DNA of 64,000 nucleotides from Glandiceps talaboti (GCF_964340395.1 NC_135558.1:6479001-6543000); one strand, 5' to 3'; shown: positions 21,629 through 33,123, counted from the stretch's first letter. Notes: generated by a model from the sequence alone, not told the origin. Translations and numbers: made by a program.

Positions 21629-23039
21629 GATAGAAATATACAGCAAGTAGACAACAGGGACCTAAAAGTCATATTTTACATACAGTTTCCATCAGGCCTT
21701 TCTATCAGCCATAGCAAACATTTTTTCTCTTCAGACCCATCACCTGGTTACTGTTTTGACACTTGTAGTTGTTTTTTCTGTTTAAGTATGACTAAAGAAT
21801 GTCAGGAAGAGTCTTCATAGAAGATGAAGTGTCTGTAACATCTGTCTCCTACAACTTGTCTCTGTAACATTTCTGTTGCATGTTTTGACAAAATAAATCA
21901 TTGTTGAGATGTCAAACGTTCTTCTATATCCCCTCTGATTGGTACAAGTTATGGCTAACAGTAATGTAATTTTGCGCTATTAAATAACATCAAAAATCCA
22001 GATTGCTTTTCCAAATCATTTTTACCTTTTGTTTTCTACTCAAGTTTTACAAATATTTTTAGACTTAGAATTATTGTTGATCCTGCAAGTCCATAAAATG
22101 ATTTTTAAACAACTTTCAACATTTCTTACATATATTTACATATCTTTTTTTATTTTTTTTTATTTTTGTGTTTTCATTTATCAACCCACTTTACTGTCAA
22201 ATAGTCTTGTTTCTGAAATCATTCCCCACACCCTCTAAATAGTAAAATCCCTAAAAGCTGTACATAATAATCTATCCTCTTAGGTTTGACAATTTGTAAA
22301 CTAGTTCAAGAGAATTATTAATGGGTTGTTTGACCCCACTGTATAAATTAACTCAGTCATACTACAAATCTTAAACAGAAGAATGCAACAGTTAAACTAT
22401 TTTTTTTTTTAGTAAGAGGGCGGTTAGTAGGTTTACCTTGCCACTTTGCTAAATGGTTTCCTATTAAGACTGCAGTCCACTATAAAGACTACATGATAGC
22501 AAGTGTACAACATAGCCTTGTTGACATGTCACCTCAGTCCAAAATCCTAAGTGGAAATCTGTAGAATTATGTGTTTGTAGGTGTGTATATGTCTGTATAA
22601 AAAGTCACTCAGAGAAATTTCCAGTACAAGAACAAAGACTGATTGAATGTAAGCAACGGTAGATACTCTACAAGATGTTTCTACCTGACACAGGGTTCTA
22701 TAGCAAAACATGCTATGTATGTGAAATAACTTACAATATGAATTGTTTTACTGTGAAATTTTGCTGATAAACTTGTCTATTTGAGAAACAAAATCACCTC
22801 ACTTCTGATTAAATTTCATATGATAAAGAGAGAAAAAGGCTGAAAACTGGAACTGAATACTCATAGGATTCCAAGATATGAAAGTGGAGAAAAATGTGTC
22901 ATCATGCTTGGTCTTAATTATAATAAAATGTCAAATAACACGATTTTCACAGACTATTTCAAATTACATTATTTTTTTTCTCCATAAAATAGTGGTGCAA
23001 ACTTTTCAAAACTAAAGTTAAATGTTTCTATACCAATCA
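21629..23039. other. AT-rich stretch, no gene supported
   Basis: Holds the acceptor near 21735 and AATAAA at 21892-21897 mentioned with the 21424 candidate, plus T-rich sequence near 22140. Nothing else seen. Confidence 0.4.
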
Positions 23040-23660
23040 AATTCTTATCTGTTGTTTTTGCGAGTGTATCACCGCTACTTGATCTCTCTACATTGCAATA
23101 TGTTCTTTATTTACTGTACTACTTGACTTCACAACTATTGACATTTACAAGTATGCGTCACCGTTCTCTGTTTTTTTTCCTTTTAAATCTCGGTGTCTTT
23201 GTAGAAAGAGTTGAACCTTTTGGATGGAAGCCTCGGCAAGACATTCTAAATTAGTCAGACTGTTCATCTAATATCAGAAAGTTTAATAACGTTTGCCTGA
23301 GTCTTCTGTCAATATAGGAAATAGCAAGCTAACTTCTTGAAAATCGACTCGTAGGTAATCCGACTAAAATGAAATTTTTTCCTCTCTGTCTTTGAAGTAC
23401 AACAAATTAATATCCTGAAGAAAGGTATGCGACTGATTCTAGTTTAATGTCACGGTAGGAGTGCTGAGGTACACTATTGTCACAATGTTTGGTTTGGAAT
23501 AAGACATATTACTTGTATAGTTTGCCTAACCTGTTATTAATATGAGTTAGACCTCGGGAGATTATGAAACTGGTAAAACGGTTGGAGAATATTATACAGA
23601 TTGTAAGCATACCGTAACCAAGGAAACAAATATTTTATATCAAAAGTTACAAATTTTCAT
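23040..23660. other. Patch with more CpG than its surroundings
   Basis: About seventeen CpG dinucleotides can be counted by eye in 620 bases, against roughly seven per kilobase elsewhere. In germline-methylated animal genomes such patches often mark unmethylated regulatory DNA. Here the absolute G+C is still low, so this is a hint only. A strong acceptor (GGTGTCTTTGTAG) ends near 23206. Confidence 0.35.
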
Positions 23661-24585
23661 TAACTCGCTGCTCCGAGGTGGTAAGCTGTGGAGTATACAG
23701 ACACTATTAAAATTTAATTCTGTCCTTCCTTCCCTGGTTGAATACATGGTTCAGAATATGAGATGTGTCTTTTTTTTTACATGGATCCCTTTCATAGCAG
23801 AATAGCAGTGTTTTACCTTCTCTGCTCACTTGCTGGGCAACTTTTGTATGCAGTCCTGATGCATCCACTTATGAAGATTCATATTCAGTTTACCGTCTCA
23901 TTTTTTGGCGGGGATAGTCAATTTTTAATGCGTACTTTCAAAAGAGCATGATGTTAGCAAGCCTTCAGACTTCCTTACTTTTCATGATGTGTGTATAAAA
24001 GAAGATACAAGAAGTACCACCAATCTTTTCATGAATTTTCAGCGCATGGTGATTGTTTAATTAAATAGTTCATTTTGAAATCTGCTGTTTTCAAAATTCT
24101 CCACAGGAGGTCATGACAGACTGCTGGCTGTAGCTGACACTTGATTAAAATTTCATATGCTACACACACACATAGAACAAGACTTGAATGTGTTATTTCA
24201 CAAGTCTCGGTCTGCGATTTTTATGAATTTTATGAAATAGCAGGTTATTCATCAAAAATGAAGACACCTTGATTATGAAAACTGACTTCATATATATGTC
24301 AATTCTGTCTAAAAGTCCCTTCTCGTATTTTGGAAATATGAAAAATATACCTTTTACACTACTAATAGCTATGCTACCGTCCATGCCATACTTTATATGA
24401 CTTAGATTTGAATATTTTAGTAATTACAGAAATCTGGTCACCGTACTGGAGGTTTTGCTTCAGGGAAAAATATGACTGCGTTGGTTGATTTATTTCTCTT
24501 GCTCATCAGAAACAGATAACAAAAAGAACAGGTGTATTGATAAACCAAAGCTGCTATCATTTCTCTTGTCTTCTATTATACACAG

Positions 24586-24674
24586 TAATCAAATTAAAGT
24601 TTGTGAATTATAGTTTGGCAAATTTCCTTCCAGAGCATAATGCCTACCTAAATTACACAATTTCATTTTCACAA
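24586..24674 (+). CDS. Candidate internal coding exon
   Basis: A long pyrimidine tract ending TTCTATTATACACAG at 24585 precedes a frame IKLKFVNYSLANFLPEHNAY, then LNYTISFSQ, to donor CAA|GTAATT after 24674. Entry needs one base and exit is in phase 0, which would suit the candidate at 25709. The frame continues unspliced to TGA at 24744-24746. Donor strength is only moderate. Confidence 0.18.
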
Positions 24675-25221
24675 GTAATTAGAACTGATTATTTAAGACA
24701 ACACCAAACAAATATTCAAATATTTGCCTACAATAACACACTATGAACCCGTTGTGTGACATTGAAACAAGCAGTGGGCTGAATATTTGATATTGTCTGA
24801 TGATAAGAATGAAATGGACAACTGTTTTTTATTGCCACTTATTATCCTTTGTGTGTAATTAATTCAAAAATCTGTGATGACAAGATAATGGTAACAAATC
24901 ATTGATCTCAATAGACAATATCATCGTGGTGGGAATGATAGGGTGTCTGTCTCAAACAAAGACATAATTATCTTATGCAAATTTCAATATTAAAACCTAT
25001 TTTCACGCATCGTTGCTTTGCTTTCATTAATAAGAATAACAAGGAAGGCAAGTTTGCAAGAGATAAAATCCTGTTTTCTATTTAAACAGAGTCGGCCAGG
25101 TACCACTAAGATTTATGCAGTACCGAACTATTTTCAGTTCATACTAGTGTATTGAAACTGATTCTTGCTTGGATGACATGAAACGCACAGATTTCATCCA
25201 TAGGGTAAAATATTCTGAGAA

Positions 25222-25476
25222 ATGAAATCTGAGAGAATTAGTGATTTGCGAATATGTGGCAAATTTTATCCACATTGTTACATATTTGCTACAATTTTGC
25301 AAAATCAAAACTTTCATTTTCCGTATTTCCCTCAATCAGATTTTGTTGATATTCCATCAAAGCTTTGTATTTCAGTTCTGTTATTGTTGATAATTATATC
25401 ATTAATATTGCATCAGGTTTCACTATTAATTTGTTTTGTCTGTTTTCTCAGCATTGACATTGATGATCATCTGTGA
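25222..25476 (+). CDS. Possible 84-aa single-membrane small ORF
   Basis: ATG 25222 opens an 84-codon frame with a polar first half and about 30 hydrophobic residues (SVLLLLIIISLILHQVSLLI and onward), ending IDIDDHL before TGA. The opposite strand is also open for 63 codons. The length is within chance expectation and no regulatory context is seen. Confidence 0.1.
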   Translation: MKSERISDLRICGKFYPHCYIFATILQNQNFHFPYFPQSDFVDIPSKLCISVLLLLIIISLILHQVSLLICFVCFLSIDIDDHL

Positions 25477-25708
25477 TATGTCATACATTTGCTTGTCAAT
25501 CTAGATGCAGGCTTGGTAAAATCTAATCAAGATTCAGAAATTTTGTCAAGAGTTTCTGCATTTTGGGTTTGTTTTTTCTCATTTGTAGTGGGTACATTTT
25601 TGCATTTCAAGACTGTTTTTGTCTCATCAAGATCTGTCAATGTTATTCTAATTATAAGACTGCAAGTGGACAGATCAAATAAATCTGTCTGTTGCTGTCA
25701 CTTTCCAG

Positions 25709-25809
25709 CCTTGCGACAACATCAGAAATGACCTTCTTTTGTTGAGTCTAGCGTTTTCTGAAAAGCGACAAAACCCAGCTGTAGGCGAGTCAACTTGGAC
25801 AAACCTTGT
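25709..25809 (+). CDS. Candidate internal coding exon
   Basis: Acceptor GTTGCTGTCACTTTCCAG ends at 25708 and donor TGT|GTAAGA follows 25809. The frame reads PCDNIRNDLLLLSLAFSEKR, then QNPAVGESTWTNL, with two bases left over. Composition is balanced and not dominated by AT-rich codons. It joins in phase with the acceptor at 27208 (FKRKIKFARKSTFDWF and TAA at 27258-27260). A 74-codon minus-strand frame (25675-25899, ending WKVTATDRFI) covers the same DNA and is a rival reading. Confidence 0.25.
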
Positions 25810-26022
25810 GTAAGATATTTCTTCCTGCAGGGTATCGCTATAATAAGATTTCTGTGCTTGTCTAAATCTTATCTTAGCAGACTTACTTTCATTGTACATC
25901 CCAATTGTTCACATGCAAGCCATTCTTCTCTATGTGACTGTCCTAATTTGCATCACAATAGGATTAAGACACATTGAAATTGACACAATGGCCATGTTGA
26001 ATAGCCGTTAGCTTTCACTCAG

Positions 26023-26083
26023 ATGCATTTCACCACTTTTCTACACTACGCCTTATTTGTGAACGCCTCTGTCTCAAGACGAG
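26023..26083 (+). CDS. Candidate small coding exon, GTGAGA donor
   Basis: Acceptor CGTTAGCTTTCACTCAG ends at 26022 and donor GAG|GTGAGA follows 26083. The frame starts at an ATG and reads MHFTTFLHYALFVNASVSRR plus one base. The hydrophobic centre would suit a signal peptide if this were a first coding exon. The area has several CpGs. Rival to the 25709 to 27209 join, since both point to the same downstream acceptor in different phases. Confidence 0.18.
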
Positions 26084-26772
26084 GTGAGAAAAATTACTTC
26101 ATGTGCGGTGATTTACGTGTTAAAAGTAACAAAAGGAAGAACACCATTCCAATTTCTTTTATTGCCCGACATTAAATATTATTGACTTAGCTCAGGTGAG
26201 GGTCACTCGTAGTTGTCTCTATTATTTCAAAATATCCTTAAAATAAACAATACCGTGATTTCAAAAAGAATTTAAAAGCTGCCACAACAAAGACAGCCGT
26301 GAAAATACTGAGTTTCTGTTGTGGTTGCACTTACTTTTATGGCCAATACACAGTGAGAAAGATTTAAAGAAAGGAACAACACGAAGGTTAATTTTATGAT
26401 TAGTTTATGAATGAATACAACATTCAGTACATGCTTTTAACACGGACTTGATATTGAAAGAAGTTTCTTTTCTCACAAATGTTCAAATTTCTCAAAGTGA
26501 TTTTATCAAGTAGCTGAAAAAGACAAAAAAACACTTGATTTTTAAAGTGTCCATGTAAACAATGACAAAAAATTCAAAGACACCAATTTTGGCTTGAACT
26601 TTTAGGATACTGAGCTTAAATCAAATATATAACATTTTAGTTGGAGTTAAACATCCACTAACAAATTCTAGAGGAATAACTTGGTTGATTGATTTGAATG
26701 GAATATTGAGTGAATTTTTGAAAAAATATAGTAAACAGATTTGGTCATAAATTCATACAACTTTATTAAATT

Positions 26773-27040
26773 GAATTCATGTTTTCTGGACTATCAGCTG
26801 ATGTGTGTTCTCTGTTTGCCTTAACACTGAATTTAGGGTTTTCCGGACTATCAGCTGATGTGTGTTTTCTGTTAACTTTAACATTTGAATTTAGGGTTTT
26901 CTGGACTATCAGCTGATATGTGTTTTCTATTCACTTCATGGTTTTCTGGATCTGATGTGTTTTCTATTCACTTCATCATTTACTGGATTGATATATGTTT
27001 TCTTTTAACTTTAACATTTGAATTTATGGTTTCTTGACTA
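26773..27040. repeat. 57-bp minisatellite with decayed units
   Basis: GGACTATCAGCTGATGTGTG starts at 26788, 26845 and 26903 (last copy GATATGTG). Shortened relatives start at 26948 and 26985 (GGATCTGATGTG and GGATTGATATATG). Between them lie TTTTCTGTTAACTTTAACAT blocks. Three full 57-58-base units are followed by units with internal deletions. Confidence 0.9.
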
Positions 27041-27189
27041 ATGACTACATGATACCACATAACATTTTGCTGTTTATTAGTAAAAGAAGATGTTCAATTT
27101 TCAGTGTAAAGTGTGACATCCACACATAGAAGGTCACAAAGTGTGTTTTACGTGTTTGTATTTCTAATAGTTTGTTTTCATATACTTAC

Positions 27190-27290
27190 ACTCTGTCCAT
27201 ATTTACAGGTTTAAGAGGAAGATCAAATTTGCCAGGAAATCTACTTTTGATTGGTTTTAATATTTCCAACTTAGTTTCCAATTTTCTCAT
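27190..27290 (-). CDS. Candidate minus-strand coding exon
   Basis: On the minus strand an ATG (plus positions 27288-27290) directly after an in-frame TAA opens 33 codons: MRKLETKLEILKPIKSRFPG, then KFDLPLKPVNMDR, ending at donor GT|GTAAGT (plus 27184-27189). The mixed charged and proline-containing peptide is protein-like and the donor is good. The ATG context is weak. It overlaps the plus-strand frame starting at 27209, so at most one is real. Confidence 0.2.
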
Positions 27291-27799
27291 TTAGTGTCAA
27301 ATTTCAAAAATTACAAAATAATGGTATACATTGTAGTTTAAACGCAACTTGCTATGTCTGTTTTCGTCAATTCTGTTTTAACTCCTTTCCAAATTTAAAA
27401 GTTAAAGAACGTTGCAACTGTTAAATACGAATTTCTGACTGAAAATGTTTTGTGGAATATCAAAATCAGCTGAAGATGTAATTCTTATGAACTGAAATTT
27501 CCTATTTGGAAATTATGTAAAAAATTTGAAATGATAGAATGTTGAAAGTTGAAGAGAAAATGTTTAAAATGACAAATCTGATTAGTGACACTGTAAATAT
27601 ATAATGTTTTAGAGACTTAGTTGTGCAAGATGTAAAAGAAATTGCACCAGACACTGTTGTATGGGACTGGCATGGTATTCTTTACGAATTAACTTTGTAA
27701 CTAGGTTAATTATGTAAGTATCTAAAAGGTACACAACATAAAAATAGAAAAATAGAAAATCCATTTTTGCCTTCATCGCCAAACAAACGGCTAGCAGTA

Positions 27800-28110
27800 T
27801 TTATAAAAATAGCAAATACTAAATAAATAATAAATAAACAAAGTAGTTTGGAACTAAAATGGTATCCCATAAAATCTGACCTCATATGTCATTTTAGATA
27901 TCCAGCAAAACAGCCAAAAATAAATAAATAAATAAATAAAGTAGGTTTTTGGAACAAAAATAGCATCCCATAAAATGTTTGATGGAGTATCAAAAACAAA
28001 AGTGACTCCATTAATATATTCAACAAAATAGCAAAACAAATAGCAGTTAGGAACTAAAATAGTATTTCATAAAAAGTTTTGAGGGAGAATTTTAAAAAAA
28101 GGGCATAAAA
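27800..28110. repeat. 100-bp tandem repeat with AAAT microsatellite
   Basis: GGAACTAAAATGGTATCCCA (27850), GGAACAAAAATAGCATCCCA (27951) and GGAACTAAAATAGTATTTCA (28050) are 101 and 99 bases apart. Each is followed by TAAAAT and preceded by AATAAATAAA or a related A-rich run. The units share AAATAGCAAA and AACAAAGTAG words. Confidence 0.8.
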
Positions 28111-29057
28111 TTTTACTCTGTACCTCTATTTTTAAACTGCACGTGTCATGCCACAAATAGTGTATTTTTTGACGACGATCAAACAAAGGCTTCAAGAGAG
28201 CATGTTTTCTATTTCAACACCTATTGCTGTGTTATCAGATGAGAAAGATTTACAGTAATCTTGTTAAACTTTTGAAATCCCGCTGTTCATTCTTTCCTTT
28301 TTCAAATCCCCCTTTTCATTTTTTTCTACACAATATGGTTCAATCATAAGTATCAATACTGAAGCCATGGTTACAAAAACTCGGCTTCAGTCTGTCAAAC
28401 TTACACTGGTGACAACATAACAACTAACCATCAGAAAGTATACATACTGTATGTTGACTGGCTGTCAATACAACATACATCTGTTTTCCCTCTGTGTAGG
28501 TCATACAAAATATACCATGCTTTATATATTTCTCTGGACTGTACATTTATGATGCAGATAAGCATTTTCACCTTATATAACACAGTTATCATTTATTTCA
28601 ATGGACATTATATTTTTACAAGATTGTTTTGTATTTTGATCGGAAAATAAATTGGTCTTGATTTCAAGAACCCAATTGGACAGTAAGATAGAGTACTTTG
28701 GAACAGTAAAGATTAAACAACTCCAACATTTTGTCATTGTACTCCAATTTCTGCAGCAGAATTTAAAAAAAAAAAATTGTTGCATTCATTTTAATTTTCA
28801 ATTTTACTGTCAATAAGCACTCTTCTATTTTTCTTATCTGTGTACAATTTTGTTCCAAGTGACTGATTTCTTTTGTGAGATTTTTGTACTTAAAAAAATA
28901 AACACACGATTAAGAATGCAAGAATTCGACAAATTGATCAGAAGGTAGGGGAAGTTTAATGCATTGAAATTAGTAGTGCGACAAAGGATTTTCAAAGTAA
29001 AAAAGAATGTTTTTTCTGGTTTGAAAGTTGTGTCAGAAACTAAATGTAACAATTAAC

Positions 29058-29080
29058 ATCTCTCTCTCTCTCTCTCTCTG
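29058..29080. repeat. (TC)n microsatellite
   Basis: An uninterrupted TC run of about 22 bases. It would serve as the pyrimidine tract of the candidate acceptor at 29099. Confidence 0.9.
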
Positions 29081-29099
29081 TAATTGATTTACCTCGGAG

Positions 29100-29162
29100 C
29101 ACTTGGTAAAAGAAGTAGACAAAATAACAAATTCTGGTTCTTGTGCTGAATGGTTTGTGTCA
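29100..29162 (+). CDS. Candidate 63-nt symmetrical coding exon
   Basis: The AG at 29098-29099 follows a TC tract, though 18 mixed bases intervene, and donor TCA|GTAAGT follows 29162. The 21 codons read HLVKEVDKITNSGSCAEWFV plus S, phase 0 to phase 0. The next candidate at 29280 continues in phase after a 117-base intron. No family recognised. Confidence 0.22.
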
Positions 29163-29279
29163 GTAAGTAACATGCAGTCACAACTTCCGTTTACAATATT
29201 GAATTCAACATTCTTAGTTTATGTGATTTTAGCACTTGGCAAAGAAAAAGACAAGTGAACGACAATGAGATTGCGATAG

Positions 29280-29374
29280 GTTGACAAATGCCAGTGTGGT
29301 AATGGTGTGAATCTAACACAATCTGGAATGACCAACTGCATGTTTGATTTTCACACCCTGGATTCAACCATCAG
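29280..29374 (+). CDS. Candidate Cys-rich coding exon
   Basis: The frame after GCGATAG (ending 29279) reads VDKCQCGNGVNLTQSGMTNC, then MFDFHTLDSTI, and stops at donor CAG|GTAAAA with two bases left. C-x-C-G-N resembles motifs in several extracellular Cys-rich modules (WSC-type domains contain a CxCGN), but the rest does not follow that pattern. The acceptor lacks a pyrimidine tract, which is the main weakness. It joins 29100-29162 in phase. Confidence 0.22.
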
Positions 29375-30954
29375 GTAAAAGTAAACAGGGTACAATCAGT
29401 CAGGGAGTGGCGGCAACTTCAAAAGGACCATTTGGTCTGATACGCTTGCATGAATACTAATCGTTTCACTAACTCAGACATCTCATCATCTCAAACCCTC
29501 TTGTGGGTCTCTAAGCTGCCGAGCTTTTTTATTAAGACATTTTATCAGCTATGACCCCCAACTTCTATATCTGGAAGGAACCAAGATCAGCAATTAGGGA
29601 AGTCTGTTGCCAGAGAGAGGAAATTTGTTTGCATGTTTTTTGTGTGACATACTGGTAATACTTTAAATTGAGAATCAACTATACAGGTATTCGTTCTCAC
29701 GTCATCATGACTATTCTATTTGTATTTTCATTATTGCTTCTTTCACTAAAGATAGGAACATGACAGCTAGCTCACTCACAGATAATTTACAAGTGAAGAG
29801 ATTTTTACTGGAATCTGAAGTTTCAAAATTGCTTTTATCTGCTGCTGAATATTGATGCATACAAGACATGGATGACAAAACTGGCCAAAAGTTAAAATGC
29901 ATTGTACAAAAAGTTAAAATATTCAGTAAAAGCGTTCATATTTTGATGTCATTTTTAAAAAAACAGAAACTTGCATAAATTGTTTTGTCATTAAGATAAA
30001 AATATTTTTGAAAGTAGCATTTGATATTATGAAATTTTGTTATAAAAGTTAGGACAAGCGAAATTCACAAAATCAAAATGGCAGTTAGGATAGCTGAAAT
30101 AGTACTTCAAGACTATAGGTAGAGTAAAGAACTAGAGGACCTTGAATCTAAAAGGCATTACTTTTTCTGATTTATTTAAACTTTTAAAATCCTAATATCT
30201 TGTTCAACTCCCTGAATGATGGTGACTTAGCAATGTGCAGAACTTAATTTGGGAACCAATGAGCATGATCACTTGAAATGGTACGAGGTCTTCCTTGTTT
30301 TGTTCATGTTTGAAAAAAGTTAATTTGAAATTTTCCGGTAAAAAAAGCCCATCAAATAAATCTTTATTCTTCAAGGCCTGCTCTACTTGTGTGTGTTTTG
30401 ATTATTTGAATTATTGTTCCTATATCTCAACATACAATCTATTTCTCCTTTGTGAAACAGACACAGACACTGTAACAAATTAAACTTAATTTTAGTCCCA
30501 AATGAGAAGAATTATATTGATTAACTTTTAATTTCATTTATGCCCTTCTTTATCTTTTTGCTCCAGTGCTTGAACCTAGTATGTTAATGACATTTACAGA
30601 GTCGGATAATAGTCAAGAGAAATTTCAAAGTTCAATCTTCTTGAACCTAAAGTAGATATTCAAATGTGAAAAGTATCAAAATCTGAGTATGCAATCCTTT
30701 TTTTTACAATTCCAGACAAAGGATTGTCCCGGGTCCCTTCGTAGTATTTATGTTTGTAAGATATGTACAAATTTAATGGGTGCTTGTGCTACTGTGATTT
30801 GGAAGATAAAAACTAAGGTCTAAGTGGTGAACAATGTGATAAAAGGACATAAAGTAGGCAGAGATCCGCACACAAGTAGGGTATAGAGTTGTGAGGAGTA
30901 GATGTGTAAACATACAACACCTGCCACACACAGAAAAGGATGGAAAGATCCAAA
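29375..30954. other. AT-rich stretch, no gene supported
   Basis: An acceptor ending at about 29484 (CACTAACTCAG) has all three frames open for 12 to 39 codons, so nothing can be chosen. The rest is AT-rich with no repeat or exon I can defend. Confidence 0.4.
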
Positions 30955-31460
30955 GACAAAAATGGACAGTTACGAACGAACTGACAGAATTGTAGACAGT
31001 TGCAAATTGAGAGAAATGTAGACAGATAGGAACTGAGAGAAAAAGGGACAAATTTAAACTGAGAACATGGACAGATTAAGAAACAAATAAACAAACAAAC
31101 AAATACAAACAGAGAGAAAAGTGGACAGATATGATGGAGAGACAAATGGATACAAACTGAAAAACAATATGGACTGATATGCTAATTGACAGAAAATTTA
31201 TCAGCTTTGAACTGACATAAAGTTGACAGTTGTTGACTTGAAGAGAAAATTTAAGAGGAACTTATCAAACATTGAAATTTTAAGACTGAGAATATAATGG
31301 ACAGATACAAAACCAAAGCTAAAGAAATAGTTGGGAACTCAGCAAAATATAGACAGATAGCATATGGGGGCAAAACAGACAGTTACAAATTGACAAATGA
31401 AGAGAAGAACAGACTGTATGAACTGTGGAAAGAATAGACAATAACAAATTGAAACTGTGA
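30955..31460. repeat. Decayed minisatellite, unit about 25 bp
   Basis: GACAGWTAY-like starts followed by AAACTGAGAGAAAAATG-like sequence recur about fifteen times, near 30964, 30994, 31019, 31047, 31069, 31123, 31170, 31226, 31300, 31351, 31378, 31410 and 31436. Spacing is usually 22-30 bases, with insertions. No two copies are identical, so the array is old. It ends about 130 bases before a young TATG/TG microsatellite. Ser/Phe/Leu-rich minus-strand frames are by-products. Confidence 0.75.
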
Positions 31461-31590
31461 AAGGGAAAACGAAAGAACATAGTCACGCTCTCAGATCAAA
31501 ATGCTGAACAGACGTATAGTAATCAATTCTCAATTTGAGATATAATTTGTACTTGTATGTTTCAAAGAGTAAGGTTTCCATATGGTCATC

Positions 31591-31666
31591 TTTGTGTATG
31601 TATGCATACGTGTGTGTATGCATGCATTCATGTATGTATGTATGTATGTATGTATGTATGTATGTA

Positions 31667-31725
<59 letters not shown>

Positions 31726-31791
31726 ATGTATGTATGTATGTATGTATGTATGTATGTATGTATGTATGTATGTGTGTGTGTGGGGGGGGGG
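31591..31791. repeat. (TATG)n-(TG)n-(TATG)n microsatellite and G10
   Basis: TATG units (about 31631-31672), TG units (31673-31708) and TATG units again (to about 31772) are followed by TG and a run of ten G at 31782-31791. The His/Thr/Tyr and Cys/Met/Tyr/Val frames on both strands are artefacts. Confidence 0.97.
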
Positions 31792-31819
31792 ATAAATGGT
31801 ACACATATAAATAGGGAAG

Positions 31820-32900
31820 GTTAAAATGACACATGAAGGTCTTTTGCTCTAGTGACCCCCTTAGAAATTTAGTTGTTCTTTATTTTACAGCAATACACCA
31901 GCTTGTCTGTTTTTCCTGAAAGACATGCTATGATGAGACACATCAAATGAACTAAGCTGATCAACCTATAATCTATATTTTCGAGTTCATCCCTATTGTT
32001 CTCTGAAAAAAGGGTTAAACCATTACAGAAATATGGGGTACTTTTTTGATGGATTTACATGTTAAACCTTCACAATTTCTTTTAAAAGTTGAACTCTGTA
32101 AACTTGCCCTATTTTAGAAAAAAAGGAATGATAGTAAAAAATATGAAAAATTATTGAAACAAACTTTCTGATTTAAATGATTTTAAATCTACAATAAACT
32201 ACAACAAAAATGAATGGTAGAATTTTGAAATAGACAAAAATGTTTTATTGTGACCATGGGGTAATTTGAATTGTGTTACTAAAGTTGACAGATACACAAG
32301 TCAAACAAAAAGATGTTTTGTTTACTGTAAAACATTGAATAAAAAAAAAATAATTACTGTTTTTAATAAAACCAGTTATTTTATCTTTATTTGATTTTAC
32401 TGAAATGTATCGTCGTAAACCACAGCCTTTTTTACGGCACAGCTCTGGTTTGCGAGAATGCTGAAATGAGAAATACGAAAATGTATACCTAAAAAGTATT
32501 TTTTTACAAGCTACTACAATTATGATGAAAATAAAATCATAAAATGTGAATAGAAGATACTGCACTGCGATACAAATAAAATTATGAAATTAAATTCTGA
32601 GAATATATACATATAAAGTAGTAATTCTTACTTGCTGTATTTTTGGGGGAGATACAATTGCAGGAAATATTTGACAGAACAGTGACATTTGGTAGGCATG
32701 CCAATAGAAGGTGTGTGTACACATGATGTATTCATAGAGAGTGGAGCTGGACTATTTAGTTTGATGAGAATAGGCAGTAATGTGGCTATAGAAGCTAAAA
32801 TGTAAACTTTATGTGTGTGTTCTAGGTGAAAACCCTCCCTTGTAAACAGAGCCACACAAAGGACTTACCAATGAATGGACCTGTGAAAGAAAGGCAGAGA
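31820..32900. other. AT-rich stretch, no gene supported
   Basis: Contains a 106-codon minus-strand frame (32245-32565) that is within chance expectation and has no splice or promoter context I can support. Confidence 0.4.
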
Positions 32901-32928
32901 CAGCACAGGTGGAGTTCATACTGTACCC

Positions 32929-32936
32929 TATATAAA
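32929..32936 (+). promoter_or_regulatory. Possible TATA box
   Basis: TATATAAA at 32929-32936 lies in a short GC-richer context (GTACCC before, CACAGTTCTGCACAGGGTCA after). A start of transcription near 32960-32970 would be expected if it works. TATA-like words are common at this base composition; its GC-richer setting and the small ORF with a good start context at 33019 make it worth noting. Confidence 0.2.
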
Positions 32937-33018
32937 CACAGTTCTGCACAGGGTCACGCATCACCTAGCGGTTTTGACAGATACGCGATACCCTGTTTCC
33001 GCAGGTGTTGCAAACAAC

Positions 33019-33123
33019 ATGGTTGAGGGTCAGAACAAGGCAAAGCATATCAGTGAACCCCAGTGCTTGCACACAACAATGTTTATGCTAGTATTCAAGG
33101 GTTCCACATTTACTCTACACTAA
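33019..33123 (+). CDS. Possible 34-aa small ORF downstream of TATA box
   Basis: ATG 33019 has a strong start context (A at -3, G at +4) and opens 34 codons, MVEGQNKAKHISEPQCLHTT and then a hydrophobic MFMLVF, to TAA 33121-33123. It starts about 85 bases after TATATAAA. CCGCAG|GTGTTG just upstream at 33004 could also be a donor. No homologue recognised; a 34-codon frame is easily random. Confidence 0.15.
   Translation: MVEGQNKAKHISEPQCLHTTMFMLVFKGSTFTLH

Noticed and set aside
31483-31834. His/Thr/Tyr and Cys/Val/Met frames of up to 107 codons
   Set aside because: Produced by TATG and TG microsatellites on both strands.
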